Source of the DNA: Podaxis mareebaensis
Taxonomy: Eukaryota > Basidiomycota > Agaricomycetes > Agaricales > Agaricaceae
Length of the DNA stretch: 64,000 nucleotides
NCBI GenBank assembly: GCA_018524725.1
Contig: JAEUWP010000601.1
Location: 62,001-126,000, forward strand
Direction: 5' to 3'
Below the pieces are notes generated by a model. The model searched no databases, had not been told where the DNA came from, and saw only the letters and a program-made list of their open reading frames with translations. The position numbers and the translations under genes were made by a program. Below, in pieces: positions 53,236-63,440 of this stretch (the stretch's first letter is position 1; every line of letters starts with the position of its first letter).

Positions 53236-55661
53236 TCAGTACCCTCCATGGCGCCCGTATCCACTGGGAGCAGGAACATAAGCCGTGGTGGTAGTAACTG
53301 GCGGGTACCCTCCCGGCATTCCACCAGCATGAACCGCACCACTAGGAGGCACGTAGGCAACATATAGAGCATAGATCTTCTCCCTCTCCTTAGCCCTAGC
53401 CTTCCTCTTCGCCTCCTTCTGCCTCCTCTCCCTCTTCTTTTGCTCTCTCGCCTCCCTCCTCCTCCTCGCAATAATGACAGGATCGAAATCTTGGGTGCGT
53501 CCATATACATTCGCATTCCTAGCCAAATATTCTTCCAACTCGCTCTCATCTTCTTCCTCCTCAGATTCGGATTCAGTGCGTTCGGAATCTTCGTCTTCGG
53601 GGAGGTCGTTATCGACGGTGCCGACTTTGGGACCAGAGCGACGTTCGCGGCCTTTGTAGAGGACGACTTCAACGCCTCGGGGGAGGAAGAAGGATGTGTT
53701 CCAGAGGTCAACAAGGTCTGCGACCAGGGTTGTCCGGCGAGGTACTTGACCGCTGCGGCTATCACTTGGGACGGGGAGACGGCCACTCCATGCAAGCCTG
53801 ATATCCTGAAGAACAAGTATACATCAGCATACAGTATATAAGCCATACAGGTGAGACTCACGTTCATCAAGCGCTGCCAATCCTCTGGGTAAACATCATG
53901 CGACTTAAGAACAAGAGGCATGCGAGGCGGCTGAGGTGCCAACAAGAATTCCTCCATATCCTGAATCTTCACTTTATCGAAAGCGCTGAACGCAGAATTG
54001 TAATTGACAGGGCGGGAGAATCCTTCAGGCGGCGGCAGCTGCTGAGTTGCGTCAGGCAGAACAGCTCCTGGGATATGGGGCGAAGCACCACCGAGGCGAG
54101 GCGACGGAGGGCGAGAGTGAGAACGAGCCTTCCCTGGTGGTTCAGGATACGATACTTGTCCTGTGCCGTAGGGTGAAGTACCAGGGGGACCTGGCATAGG
54201 CGACGAGGCTCTGGACCTAGGGAGTATAGGTTGTCCTTCCATGATATGTCCACGCGGGTAGACTTGAGGTTGACCACCTGTAGCGGAACCGTAGGGCGTC
54301 GTTGGCCTCGCGGTAGGGTCAGCACTACCGCGAGCAGACGAAGAGTAGGCAGAACCTGGATATGCTGCCGGATTGCCAGCACCCGGAACATACGGCAGTT
54401 CTCCAGGACGACTTGGGTTGGGTGAGTATTTGCCACCTGAGGCGGCATATCCTGGGGTAACAGGAGTAACATAAGGGCTGCCATACGGGCCGGCGCCGCC
54501 CTGAGAGGCATACGGCGAGCCATAGGGCACTGGTCGCTCATCGCCTGCGCTTGTGCTATATTTGCGGGGTCGACTTAGCTTCCTCTCCCGGCCGGTATAG
54601 TCCCTCTCGCGATTTAAATCCAGATCGTCGAACTGACGATTCAGTGCGTCGTAACCCCCGACACTGCTGCGTTTGCGCTCACGGCCGTAGGCACTGCCTC
54701 CAGCCCCAGGAGCACCGTACTGAGGACCTGCAGCCGGTTCCGCGTAAGTATGATATGGGCTAGTGGGTGGCACACTTCCTTGAGGGAAGGGCACGAAACC
54801 TGTCGCAGCGGCACCAGGAGGGCCAGCGTTGAAGCTCTTCCTTCGTTCACGTTCATATTCCCGGGCTTTCTCATCATTACGAAGTTCTTGTTGCTCGCGG
54901 AGGCGCCTGGCAGACTCTTTCTCCTCTTTCTTCCTTCGCTTCTCTTCCTCGCGTTGCCTGATATGTCAAATGTCAGCACAAGACGATTTCTTATACCACG
55001 AGTACTTGTGGTACTGGAACTGATTATGGTACGCACCATTCTTTCAGTTTGTCATCTTTGCCCAGATAGCCTCGACTCCAAGAAGCTGCAAATTCCTAGT
55101 CGGTGGTATGTTAGTGCTCAGTCTGTATCAAGAGTTAGGAGACACTGACGGAGGACGCAGGTTGAGCACCCGCTGGGAGAATGTGAGTCGCTTCCGCTGG
55201 GATCCACTGAATGCCGCTCACGACGCCATTAGGCGTCTGATAGCTATCGATCAAGAGCGAACAACCGGACAAACCATCAACATCGGATCCTCTAATGACG
55301 ATGCAGCGACGAACCTAGCTGATACAGCCCTGGTCAAAGTACGGTTAGTTGATCGTTGATCGAGCAGCGATATAGGGATCGGGATCAGCACTCACTTGAA
55401 AGGGTGGTAAACTATCCTGCCATCTGGGCCAGTTGTTGTGGTGTAGGTCACAGATCCTGGTACGATTTGGCCTCCCGGAGTAGGGGTTGGCGGAAAAGGC
55501 TGGGCTTGCTGGGCAGAATAGGGTTGCACTGGTGGTTGAGGAGAATACGCTCGCTGGACTGGTGGTTGAGGAGAATACGCTCGCTGGGCTGGTGGTTGAG
55601 GGGAGTATGCTCGGGGCGGCAGTGGGTTGGGCTGGCTATACGGAGAGGAAGACCCGTACAT
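53236..55661 (-). CDS. Conserved low-complexity protein of unknown function
   Basis: I do not recognise a named family. The N-terminus MYGSSSPYSQPNPLPPRA carries three 10-residue repeats (RAYSPQPPAQ and variants). A segment SYQTPNGVVSGIQWIPAEA, THILPAGAQPASSEFAASWS precedes a highly charged Arg/Glu coiled-coil region. A long Pro/Gly/Tyr-rich disordered stretch leads to an ordered C-terminal block: FDKVKIQDMEEFLLAPQPPR, DVYPEDWQRLMNDIRLAWSG, DLVDLWNTSFFLPRGVEVVL. Acidic and then very basic (Arg/Lys/Glu) tracts follow, ending GRHGGY. Several introns were bridged by frame. Exon boundaries near 55,100-55,390 are tentative. The pattern suggests a scaffold or RNA-associated protein, but no function can be assigned. 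Confidence 0.75.
55531..55620 (-). repeat. 30-base coding tandem repeat, three copies
   Basis: Units 55531-55560, 55561-55590 and a more diverged 55591-55620 encode the Arg-Ala-Tyr-Ser-Pro-Gln-Pro-Pro repeats of the overlapping minus-strand gene. Whole 10-codon units keep the frame, so copy number can vary without breaking the protein. Confidence 0.85.
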
Positions 55662-55955
55662 ATCACACTAATGGACAGTATACCTGTGGAAAGGAGGGCA
55701 GGATGGAGGGTGACTGATTGGAGTGATTAAGGTCAGGAACAAGATGGGATCCAACCGTTTCTGGGCTTCTGCTGTAACCCTTGGGCGCCCATCTCCCAAA
55801 TAGAAGATTAGATAACGCATCACTTTAATCACACAGCACATGTGCGCATGAGAACAAGTAGTAAGGCAGCAGGTAAATATAATTACTGTATAATCCGGGT
55901 GAGAACAAGGTGGCGTACGAGGAGTCGTGGTGTAGAATACAGAGCGCGCGAATGC

Positions 55956-56838
55956 TCAGCTGAATCGCCAGTAGAGCAGAATGACTACTAGTAGGAACAC
56001 CGCCGCAAATGGCGCATATTGCCGAATCATCGCTTGGATGTTGATGTTTCGTGCCGCCTTGCGGTATTTTTCCGACTCCGAACGTAGAGACGTCGACATA
56101 TGTGACATTCCTGAAAAATCATCGTCAGTTCAGGGAGGCGTGGGGAGGCAAGGGACAACATACTATCCAAGGAGTCGCCTCTCCACAGCAGCTCCTCCAT
56201 ATTCTTCGTCATGATTCTCGTGACATCCTGTAGTTCATCATTCAACTTGTCCAATCCAGACGCTGCTGCATTCGCTGTCCGTGTATCCTGGTACAACCTT
56301 GCAGTTTTTGACATGAATGTGTCTTGAGTGGTTATTAGTATCAAGAGAAATGTCGTAAGAATCAGGGAACACACCGAAGCCTACAAAGGCATAGGGCCTC
56401 CGGGCAGCTTCCACCTTTGGACCGTACGATGTTGCAAACTCCTTCGAAAGCTCATCAAGGAATGAGAAGGCGAGCTTCCGAGGATACGACTTGTCGGCTA
56501 TGGTCAAGAATACGACATTATCTGAGATAAGGTAACTGGATTGAAAAGTCAACGGACCAAGAAAAACAAGAGTGTTCTGATGGAGCGTACTGTAGCGTGT
56601 ATGGCCCACTCTCAATTGAACAGCGGGGTTCTGCATTTGGTGTAATACGTCGGAATATCAGTTTTGCTTGCTGCTTGTGCTCTTGAAGCGCCTGTTCTGT
56701 CTATAATAAATGAATGACACGTATGCAAGTTGAGGACAGTGTTGGTGGAACCGAGCTGCAACTCACTTGCTCGTCGTCAACACTGGCAGCAAGGGGGAGT
56801 GCATCGGAGGCCCTAACAATTATTGTTGATCTGACCAT
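55956..56838 (-). CDS. SEC22: R-SNARE Sec22
   Basis: Sec22 drives membrane fusion between ER and Golgi. The start MVRSTIIVRASDALPLAASV leads into a longin domain (EPRCSIESGPYTLHYLISDN, VVFLTIADKSYPRKLAFSFL, EARRPYAFVGF). The SNARE motif LQDVTRIMTKNMEELLWRGD carries the central zero-layer Arg. A C-terminal anchor (FAAVFLLVVILLYWRFS) ends at the lumenal side. Length of about 215 residues and domain order are normal. It is divergent from the Mpo1-like gene over 231 bases. Confidence 0.94.
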
Positions 56839-57069
56839 GTCTGTGAGAACCTTTTAGACGTCTGGAGGGAAACGAGCTGGGCTGGGCCTGCAGTGGAGGA
56901 TGGGTCTTGGAAAGAAAGAAGCACGTGAGAGATGCTACGTGGGGAGATACAGTCCAGACAGGGGGCGCTCCAGGGTCCTTCCTTTCCTGGTCTCCCGTTG
57001 TAGTGTCATATGTTTGTGGTCTATTATATAGCTTCACCGGCTTGATCTCTTCCTCTCTTCCTTACCAGC

Positions 57070-57880
57070 ATGCCCTCCGATCTCTTTGACGTAATGAAAC
57101 AGGTACGCACGCCGCCGTCCGCAATGACCGCGCATCTAATCCCCTCCAGCTCACGTTCTATGGCGCCTACCACTCCAACCGCATCAACGTCCTCATCCAC
57201 ATAATATGTGTTCCCATCTTGCTATGGTCGGTTTCTCCACTCAGGTTCTAGATATATAGAACTCACAGCTCCCTAGGACCTTCCAAGTCCTTGCGACAGA
57301 GATACCCGTACCGTCAGTGATCCCAGCCATCCACCACAAGTTTAACGACTATCTCGTTTTCAATCTCAACTGGCCCGCCATCCTTGCTGGTCTCTATCTC
57401 CTCTACTACCTTGCCCTCGAGCCAGTCGCTGCAGTAAGTCCAACATCTCTTACGTACAAAGCCACCATTTAACCAACTTTTTGTAGGCACTCTACACCCC
57501 GCAAATGATCCTCTCCCTCCTTACAGCTACTGCGTTTGCCCAGAAACCTGGCGGTGTCAACCAAGCCGCTCTCTTGCACGCCGGTTCTTGGATCGCCCAG
57601 TTCCTAGGCCATGGCCTCGCAGAGAAACGCGCTCCAGCTCTCCTTGACAACCTCCTCGGTGGTAGGTTATCTCCAAAATCTTTACTCTTTAGGTTCTTGG
57701 GCGCTCACAGCTGGGGCATGAATAGCCGTCGTCCTTGCTCCTTTCTTTGTCCATCTCGAGATTCTCTTTGGAATTGGCTATCGCCCTGAGTTCCACCGTC
57801 ATATCAAGAATGAGATCGGTAAGGAAATCGCCAAGATCCGGAAGGCTCAGGGGGATGAGAAGCGGAAGAAAGAATTGTGA
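57070..57880 (+). CDS. Mpo1-like 2-hydroxy fatty acid dioxygenase (DUF962)
   Basis: Yeast Mpo1 (Ygl010w) is an Fe(II) dioxygenase in the alpha-oxidation of 2-hydroxy fatty acids from phytosphingosine, in the ER membrane. The start MPSDLFDVMKQLTFYGAYHS continues NRINVLIHIICVPILLWTFQ, including the conserved first His residues. Later segments are LNWPAILAGLYLLYYLALEP and HAGSWIAQFLGHGLAEKRAP, the QxxGH region, then VVLAPFFVHLEILFGIGYRP. The C-terminus is Lys-rich and ER-retrieval-like (EKRKKEL). Several predicted helices fit an integral membrane enzyme. All conserved histidines I can place are intact. Confidence 0.88.
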
Positions 57881-58225
57881 AGCCATTCCCCGACTCAGTT
57901 GTCGTCGGACCAGCACCCTTCTCTGCCATGACCATATACTCTAGGAGCCTCTCCCTGTTCTGCTCAAATCTTTCTCGAATAACTACAGTGTCCGTGTCTC
58001 GTCGAACGTTCTCGGATCTCAGCGTTGCGTTCTCTTGCTTAATGAAAATTCTCCCGTCGGATCTATCATTTTGAGTGTTTACTTCGTGATTTCATTTTAC
58101 CGCATAACGCAAAGGAGGCTTTATACTCGTGTACAGTGCTTGAGTATGTCGAAATACAGCTACAGGTGTAAACACTAAACTCAAACTCTCTCTATCAGTC
58201 GACAACGTCATTGGCCACCGTGAAA
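57881..58225. other. Convergent 3' region
   Basis: 345 bases between the Mpo1-like and dehydrogenase stop codons. No supported feature. Confidence 0.45.
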
Positions 58226-59790
58226 TCAGATCAAACTTGCGGGCGGGGGCAAGGCAGGCTCCCCAATCGGTGTAACATACGCCTTAGAAAGACCGCCATC
58301 AACAGTGAAGTCGGCACCCTAGTAAAACGGAAATCAACATTCAATTTTATGGAATGCCGGACAGGGGGACGTACAGTGACATAGCTACTTTCGTCACTCG
58401 CAACTACAGAACACCATCTGAATCAGATTCAGTTCCCGAGAGACGAGGACGGCAATGCTTACGGAACAGCGCGGCCTTGGCCAGCTCAACTGCCTCGCCA
58501 AAGCGACCCATAGGGAGATGTACAAGCCTCCTCTGCCGTTTCTCCTCAGTGTTCAAAAAGTCCATAAGGAGAGCTGTCAAAGATCAAATATGAGACCCCA
58601 CAAATTAAACGCGGCGAAAGGCTCCAAGAAAGCACTCACGAGTCTTCAGAGGGCCGCTGCGGAATCGCAAGAACACCAACGAAACCGAGATCCAGGGTGG
58701 GGCAAATGATAGTCATCGTATCGATATTTTGGATGGAGAATGGAGTTGAAGCTAAATGTACTTACGGGCACAAGGAATTAACGCGTATGCCTTCACGAGC
58801 GTGTACCATAGCGAGTTCGCGGGACATTGCCAACACGCCACCCTATTGTCGCATATAAATATAAAAATCCAGTATCAGCGGTGCAACCAGCAGTGACTAT
58901 CAGGTGTATTTAATGAATTTTTGCCCACCTTGGATGCAGTATCTACCCCACAACGGAGAGTGGAGAAAGCATCAATTTCACAGCAAATGAAGGTATAATC
59001 GGATACTCACAAGCAAGCTGAGGCGTAGCGGCACCCATCAAGGCCACGAAGCTGGCTGTATTGATGATGCTACCACCAGTGTGGAGTCCCTTGCTCTCGT
59101 CTGTAGGATTTTGACGCATAGCAAGGATGGCATATTTGCACCCCCACCAAACTCCTTTGAGATTAATCTGCATTGTCAAGTCCCAGATACGCTCCTCAGT
59201 GTTCAACGCGTTATCATCCTCGGGGTGCATTATACCTGAATGTATGCGACTCAGAATCAGTTTCTTTCATTATCAAGCAATAATATATACGATGACGCAC
59301 CAGCGTTATTGAACTAGATCAGCCAAGTTAACACGTAATTACTCCACAATCTGTTCGAGGAACAATCCACTGACCATAACATCCAGCCGACCAAACTCCT
59401 TGACAGCAAGATCCACAGCAGCCTTCACATCCGCCTCCTTACCCACATCAGCACGAGTAGCGATAGCCTTCACATTCGGGAACCGCTCCGCAATGGTCCT
59501 CGCGCCCTTCTGTGCACCCTCCAGATTGATATCCACCAATACGACATTCGCTCCTTCCTGGGCGAAAAGGATAGACGACTCCAGACCAATTCCACTAATC
59601 AACGTTCAATGATTAACGTCGACACCGGGGTTGCTGCATTCAGTACATCCAATCGATTTCAGCGTGGATCTGGAACTCACGACCCGGCACCAGTCACGAG
59701 AGCTACCTAGGAGCACAGGTGAGTTCGTCTCTTTCTAGGGCACTGTGATCAAAGATGTTAACGGACCTTATTCTGCAGGCGTCCAGGCAT
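58226..59790 (-). CDS. Short-chain dehydrogenase/reductase (classical SDR)
   Basis: NAD(P)-dependent oxidoreductase; the substrate cannot be read from the sequence. It starts MPGRLQNKVALVTGAGSGIG, with the cofactor-binding TGxxxGIG motif assembled from three exons. NVVLVDINLEGAQ places an acidic residue after the second beta strand, which favours NAD over NADP. FNNAGIMHPEDD is the NNAG motif. SIINTASFVALMG supplies the catalytic Ser region, and YTASKGGVLAMSRELAMVHA the YxxxK pair, split by an intron. The C-terminus has SDESSYVTGADFTVDGGLSK. Length of about 275 residues is normal. Splitting of catalytic motifs by introns made it look fragmented, but the reading is intact. Confidence 0.9.
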
Positions 59791-60075
59791 TGTGCAAGTG
59801 TTATAATGACAGAGAAGCTAATACAATACAGTAATGAGATGTAGAGATAAGGTCCGGAGCCGGGGTCGTTCTCGAGATAACTAACGTGACGTCCTGCAAA
59901 GGGTCTTCACGTGAAGAAGCCAGTTTGATACTCCGCGTCCGGACACGAACACAAGGAGAAAGACGAGACAACAAAGCATCATAAAAAAATTAAGGCATCG
60001 ATTATGCGAGTAAGGGCTATTAAGTATAAGTATAAAGCCGAGTCCGGAACAAAGTTTACTCAAAGCTTGAACTCG

Positions 60076-61420
60076 TTATCGCAACGACGATGGGAAGTCT
60101 GGAGGATAGCTCTCGTATGTGCCACCGAACATTTCAGAGAACTCCTTGACAGCATCGGGTAAACTTTCATATGAGTCCGATCCGTCATCCCAGCGATTTT
60201 CAGATAGTTGGGACAAAACTGGGGGCTCCCCGTCCTGAGTACAAGGACTTGACGGCCGAGGAGCGCAGGCCGGAGTCTGAGAGCTTGGGATAACAAGATA
60301 ATGATCATCGTGACAATCTTGGTCCGGCACAGATTCTGCTTGGGTATCTAGAGATTTCGTCCTTTCACCTCCCGACGAGGATTGTCGCGTAGCAGGTCGC
60401 GAAGAAACCTGAGGCTCGTCTATGCAGTCATCCATCGAGGATACTTTACAGTCACTGAGGTCACGGTTGTGAGTATGGACTATCATGTGCCTCAGAATAC
60501 ACGTACCTTGATGTCGATATCGTTCCCTCGAATGGGCGAGGGGTAAAGGCTTGGGAATAAAAGAGTTCTTGCGTCTGAGAACTCGGCACGAACCCAAAGC
60601 CCGGATCAACGGGAGACGTTGGTAATAGGTCCACGAGTTGCGTTTGGGAAGAGGCAACGAATTCGTCTGGAGCGGTGTGGAAATCGGGCGACAGGGTGCC
60701 AGGCTGTGACGATGGGATATAGCTCGAGCTCTGAGAAGGGATACTGGACTCGGGGTTGCGAGCAGGTATATGCTCCAAGGCTTGGGTTTTTCTGGCATTT
60801 CCGCCATAGAAGGGAAGGTCCAGAGTTTGGGTTTGAGACGAAGGTACGAGTTCAAGTTCTACTTCCTGACGTTCCGGGTAGCTAGCTTCGATCGAAGTAT
60901 GATATGAAGGTCCAGGTTCAATTTCACGTTCAATATCATCTTGAGATTGATGTGACGGGCTACATGTTCTGGGGTGCTCCGGAGAGGGTGTGAGCTCTGG
61001 TAAAGGGGAAGATGGAGGTGTAGTACAGCGTAATGAAGCTGGCTTTACAGGGCTGTTTGGCGGTGTATCTTCTATCTCGATTACAGCCCCCGAAAGCTTC
61101 TTTACTGAGCGGTGAGGGGGTGAAACAGCCGTACGCGAAGGCGTTGACAGAGAAGACTGGTAGTCAGAGCCCTCGTGGTCCTTTCCCTTTCTACTTTTGG
61201 ACTTCTTGCGAGAGCTTTCTTTACCCAAGTCCAAGTCCGTTTCATCGGCCTGTCGAGCGCGCTTCGTTGACTTTGGCTTGGTCCGAGCTAGTGTCTTGAG
61301 CTTGCTATTTGGCGTCACGCGAGGGAAGTAGCTCGTAATCGGATTCTCGCCCTTAAGTGGCATGGAACGATCGTATGCAGCAGGTTCAAGGAGTGTTCCC
61401 TCCCAACAGGGAGATGACAC
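60076..61420 (-). CDS. Unrecognised SQ/TQ-cluster protein with PIP-box-like motif
   Basis: No family was recognised. Exons 61420-60507 and 60454-60076 give 430 residues. Near the N-terminus, residues 25-32 (ENPITSYF, followed by PR) resemble a degenerate PCNA-interaction box, with I28, Y31 and F32 in the hydrophobic-aromatic positions but no leading Gln. A strongly basic region (KSTKRARQ, KKSKSRKGK) fits a nuclear localisation signal. Residues about 150-400 contain 15 SQ/TQ sites, including three copies of SSQTQ and one SSQTP. The C-terminus is acidic and aromatic (SDSYESLPDAVKEFSEMF). It shares a 138-base promoter with dUTPase that has two MCB boxes. This suggests an S-phase or DNA-damage role (inference). 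A second ATG at residue 20 would put the motif at the extreme N-terminus. Confidence 0.75.
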
Positions 61421-61494
61421 CAGAACTGTAATTAGTCATGTGATCGCGTCGATTTTAAATTAGCGGAGTTGGCACGCTTGGGGAATTTCCGACA

Positions 61495-61519
61495 ACGCGT
61501 TTTATTAACAAGAACGCGT
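61495..61519. promoter_or_regulatory. Paired MCB (ACGCGT) boxes
   Basis: Two exact palindromic ACGCGT hexamers at 61495-61500 and 61514-61519, start-to-start 19 bases, lie 40-64 bases upstream of the dUTPase ATG and 75-99 bases upstream of the divergent gene. ACGCGT is the binding site of MBF, which drives G1/S genes including nucleotide-metabolism genes in yeasts. Confidence 0.65.
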
Positions 61520-61558
61520 GTAGTGGCCCATTACTCTCTGACTACTAGCACAACGGAG

Positions 61559-62284
61559 ATGGAGGCAGAAACACCACAGGTCAAGAAGAGAAAGGTCGAA
61601 GACACGGACGCTTCGCTCGCTCCAGTCTCCAACCTTTTGATCAAAAGACTTTCGGAAAAGGCCAGGCTCCCAACCCGTGGCTCCCCACTTGCGGCAGGTT
61701 ATGATTTGTACAGGTATGTGCTGATTAGAATGCCGCATATTAAAAAACCTCTCACTAGACCTTTCAGTGCCGAGAGAAAAGTCGTGCCCGCACATGGCAA
61801 AGCCTTGATTGACACGCAAATATCGATCGCAGTACCTGCTGGTACCTACGGTCGAGTCGCGCCTCGGAGTGGTCTTGGTTTGTCAAATAACTTGATCCAT
61901 CGAACTTTGAGCTCACCTTAACGCAGCATCCAAGTTCATGATCGATACCGGAGCAGGTGTTATTGATGCCGATTACCGAGGCGTAGTCTACGTCCTACTC
62001 TTCAACCTTTCTGACAATGATTTCCAAGGTACTTGTCAGTCTCCCCTTCTGACCTATAATTCAATGGTCGTGTTGCAGTGGAGGAAGGCGACCGAGTTGC
62101 GCAACTCATCATTGAACGAATCTATACTCCAGACGTTCTCGAAGTAGACGTAAGTTATACCAAACCCCGTATGGACTCGAGCTGACGAACTCTCAAGGAC
62201 CTCGACGAGACCCTCCGAGGTGCGGGTGGATTTGGATCCACAGGCGGGCATGGAGCTCTGGCCAACGCGCCCGCAACTTCCTGA
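61559..62284 (+). CDS. DUT1: dUTP diphosphatase (dUTPase)
   Basis: Hydrolyses dUTP to dUMP and pyrophosphate, keeping uracil out of DNA and feeding dTMP synthesis. Exons 61559-61713, 61768-61877, 61927-62028, 62079-62149 and 62198-62284 give 174 residues. All five trimeric-dUTPase motifs are present: AAGYDLYSA (1), [10 protein letters not shown] (2), [11 protein letters not shown] with the catalytic Asp and the uracil-selecting loop (3), [12 protein letters not shown] (4) and [10 protein letters not shown] (5, the P-loop-like tail). A KKRK stretch near the N-terminus suggests nuclear import. Two MCB boxes upstream fit S-phase expression. Confidence 0.96.
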
Positions 62285-62365
62285 TCTATTTTATATCATC
62301 AGTACTGTTTGTGATCATATAATCAACATTTCGACATACCCCGTAATAAGATCCCATCCGTGTGC

Positions 62366-62860
62366 CTACAACGGCTTTCTTTTTCTATCAGCGTCTACCA
62401 AATAAAACCCATCTTGTGTCCGAGCTGCATGCTTGAGCAACTCCTGCCCGTCTGGGATGTCCTTAGAGGGTAAATTCGAGTTCCGCCTGTCCGCATCCTC
62501 CGTGTCCCAACGCGGTACGACCGTAACACCCTGCGTGTCAACGAGCTTTACTGCCTCCACCAGCCTCACTAGCTCAGACATCTCCTCCTTTAGCCTGGCG
62601 TGTTGTGGCGTGCCCTCGGCAGGCGGTACAAGAGCAGCAAGTTCGTGCAGACGAATAAGGGTTTGGGATGAGACTGACGGTTTTGGGTACGAGGACAAGA
62701 GTTCCGTCACAGACCAAATCGGCTTAAGAGGAATCCCATACTCGTCCGTCTTAGCAGTCGACGAATACGATCTCCAACACATCGCCAAGGGACGAATATA
62801 CGATGCTCTCCTGAGCATTGGTGACGGATAGCAGCAAAGTCGCATCAAATACATTTTCAC
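62366..62860 (-). CDS. Glutamyl-tRNA(Gln) amidotransferase subunit C/Gta3-like, mitochondrial
   Basis: Predicted small subunit of the mitochondrial enzyme that converts Glu-tRNA(Gln) to Gln-tRNA(Gln). A single exon of 164 residues. The N-terminus is basic, hydroxylated and without acidic residues (MLRRASYIRPLAMCWRSYSS), as in a mitochondrial presequence. The GatC-like core includes SSQTLIRLHELAALVPPAEG and EEMSELVRLVEAVKLVDTQG, and the C-terminal part has DIPDGQELLKHAARTQDGFY. The ORF ATG at 62860 may be upstream of the true start; the Met at 62818 begins a better presequence. Yeast uses GatF instead, so the Gta3-type name is preferred. Confidence 0.78.
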   Translation of the reverse strand: MKMYLMRLCCYPSPMLRRASYIRPLAMCWRSYSSTAKTDEYGIPLKPIWSVTELLSSYPKPSVSSQTLIRLHELAALVPPAEGTPQHARLKEEMSELVRLVEAVKLVDTQGVTVVPRWDTEDADRRNSNLPSKDIPDGQELLKHAARTQDGFYLVDADRKRKPL

Positions 62861-62940
62861 ACGACCTTTCCGCGTGAGGCAGGCGCTTTGATGTGTTTTT
62901 CGACACTTCGCGTGCCCGACTCACCTCCATTCCCCCCACT
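62861..62940. promoter_or_regulatory. 80-base bidirectional promoter, GatC/Gta3-like and mS34-like
   Basis: Only 80 bases separate the two divergent ATGs (122 if the downstream GatC start is used), so they must share promoter elements. Both products act in mitochondrial translation. Confidence 0.55.
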
Positions 62941-63440
62941 ATGTATGCCACTCTCATTCGACACTCACAGGACGTCACAAAATCTCTCTTGAAACTCCTA
63001 CCCAAGGACCTCCCACCTGCACTCAAACCCAAACCGGGGGGCAGCCTATACGAAATTTTGTCGCGAACGCCAAACGTAGAGGGCATGGAGGTCCACCAGA
63101 GGCGATGGTCAGAAAAGCAGGTACCTAACTCGTACTGGAAGGTCACGCATGCGCGTTTCAAATGCGAAGGCAAGCATGGGAAGGCATGGGGAATCTTGTA
63201 CTGGAGAGGTATGTTAAGCGGCGACTTTAGGAGTCCGGTACGTTGGGAACTGACGCGATGTGGTCGCACAGGGAAGAGAATAAGTCGTAATCCGGAGGTC
63301 ATCAGAGGAGGCTTGAAGTACTCTTGGAGAGAAGGACGTTCCCAAGCTATCCAGCCAGCACCTCGGCCAAAGCCCACAACCGCTGTATGTTTGCCATTTC
63401 GTGTTACTACCTTCAAGTTTCTTACTTGTTGCTCTAGTAA
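62941..63440 (+). CDS. Probable mitochondrial ribosomal protein mS34
   Basis: Small-subunit mitoribosome protein, assigned from HGKAWGILYWRG after WKVTHARFKCEG, which resembles the mS34 (MRPS34) family block. Exons 62941-63208 and 63272-63384 then a TAA that is the first codon of the last exon (63438-63440), giving 127 residues; if the last intron is retained the frame runs to 63456. The N-terminus MYATLIRHSQDVTKSLLKLL is basic and amphipathic, as for mitochondrial import. The C-terminal part (NPEVIRGGLKYSWREGR) is also basic. The family call is moderate. Confidence 0.65.
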
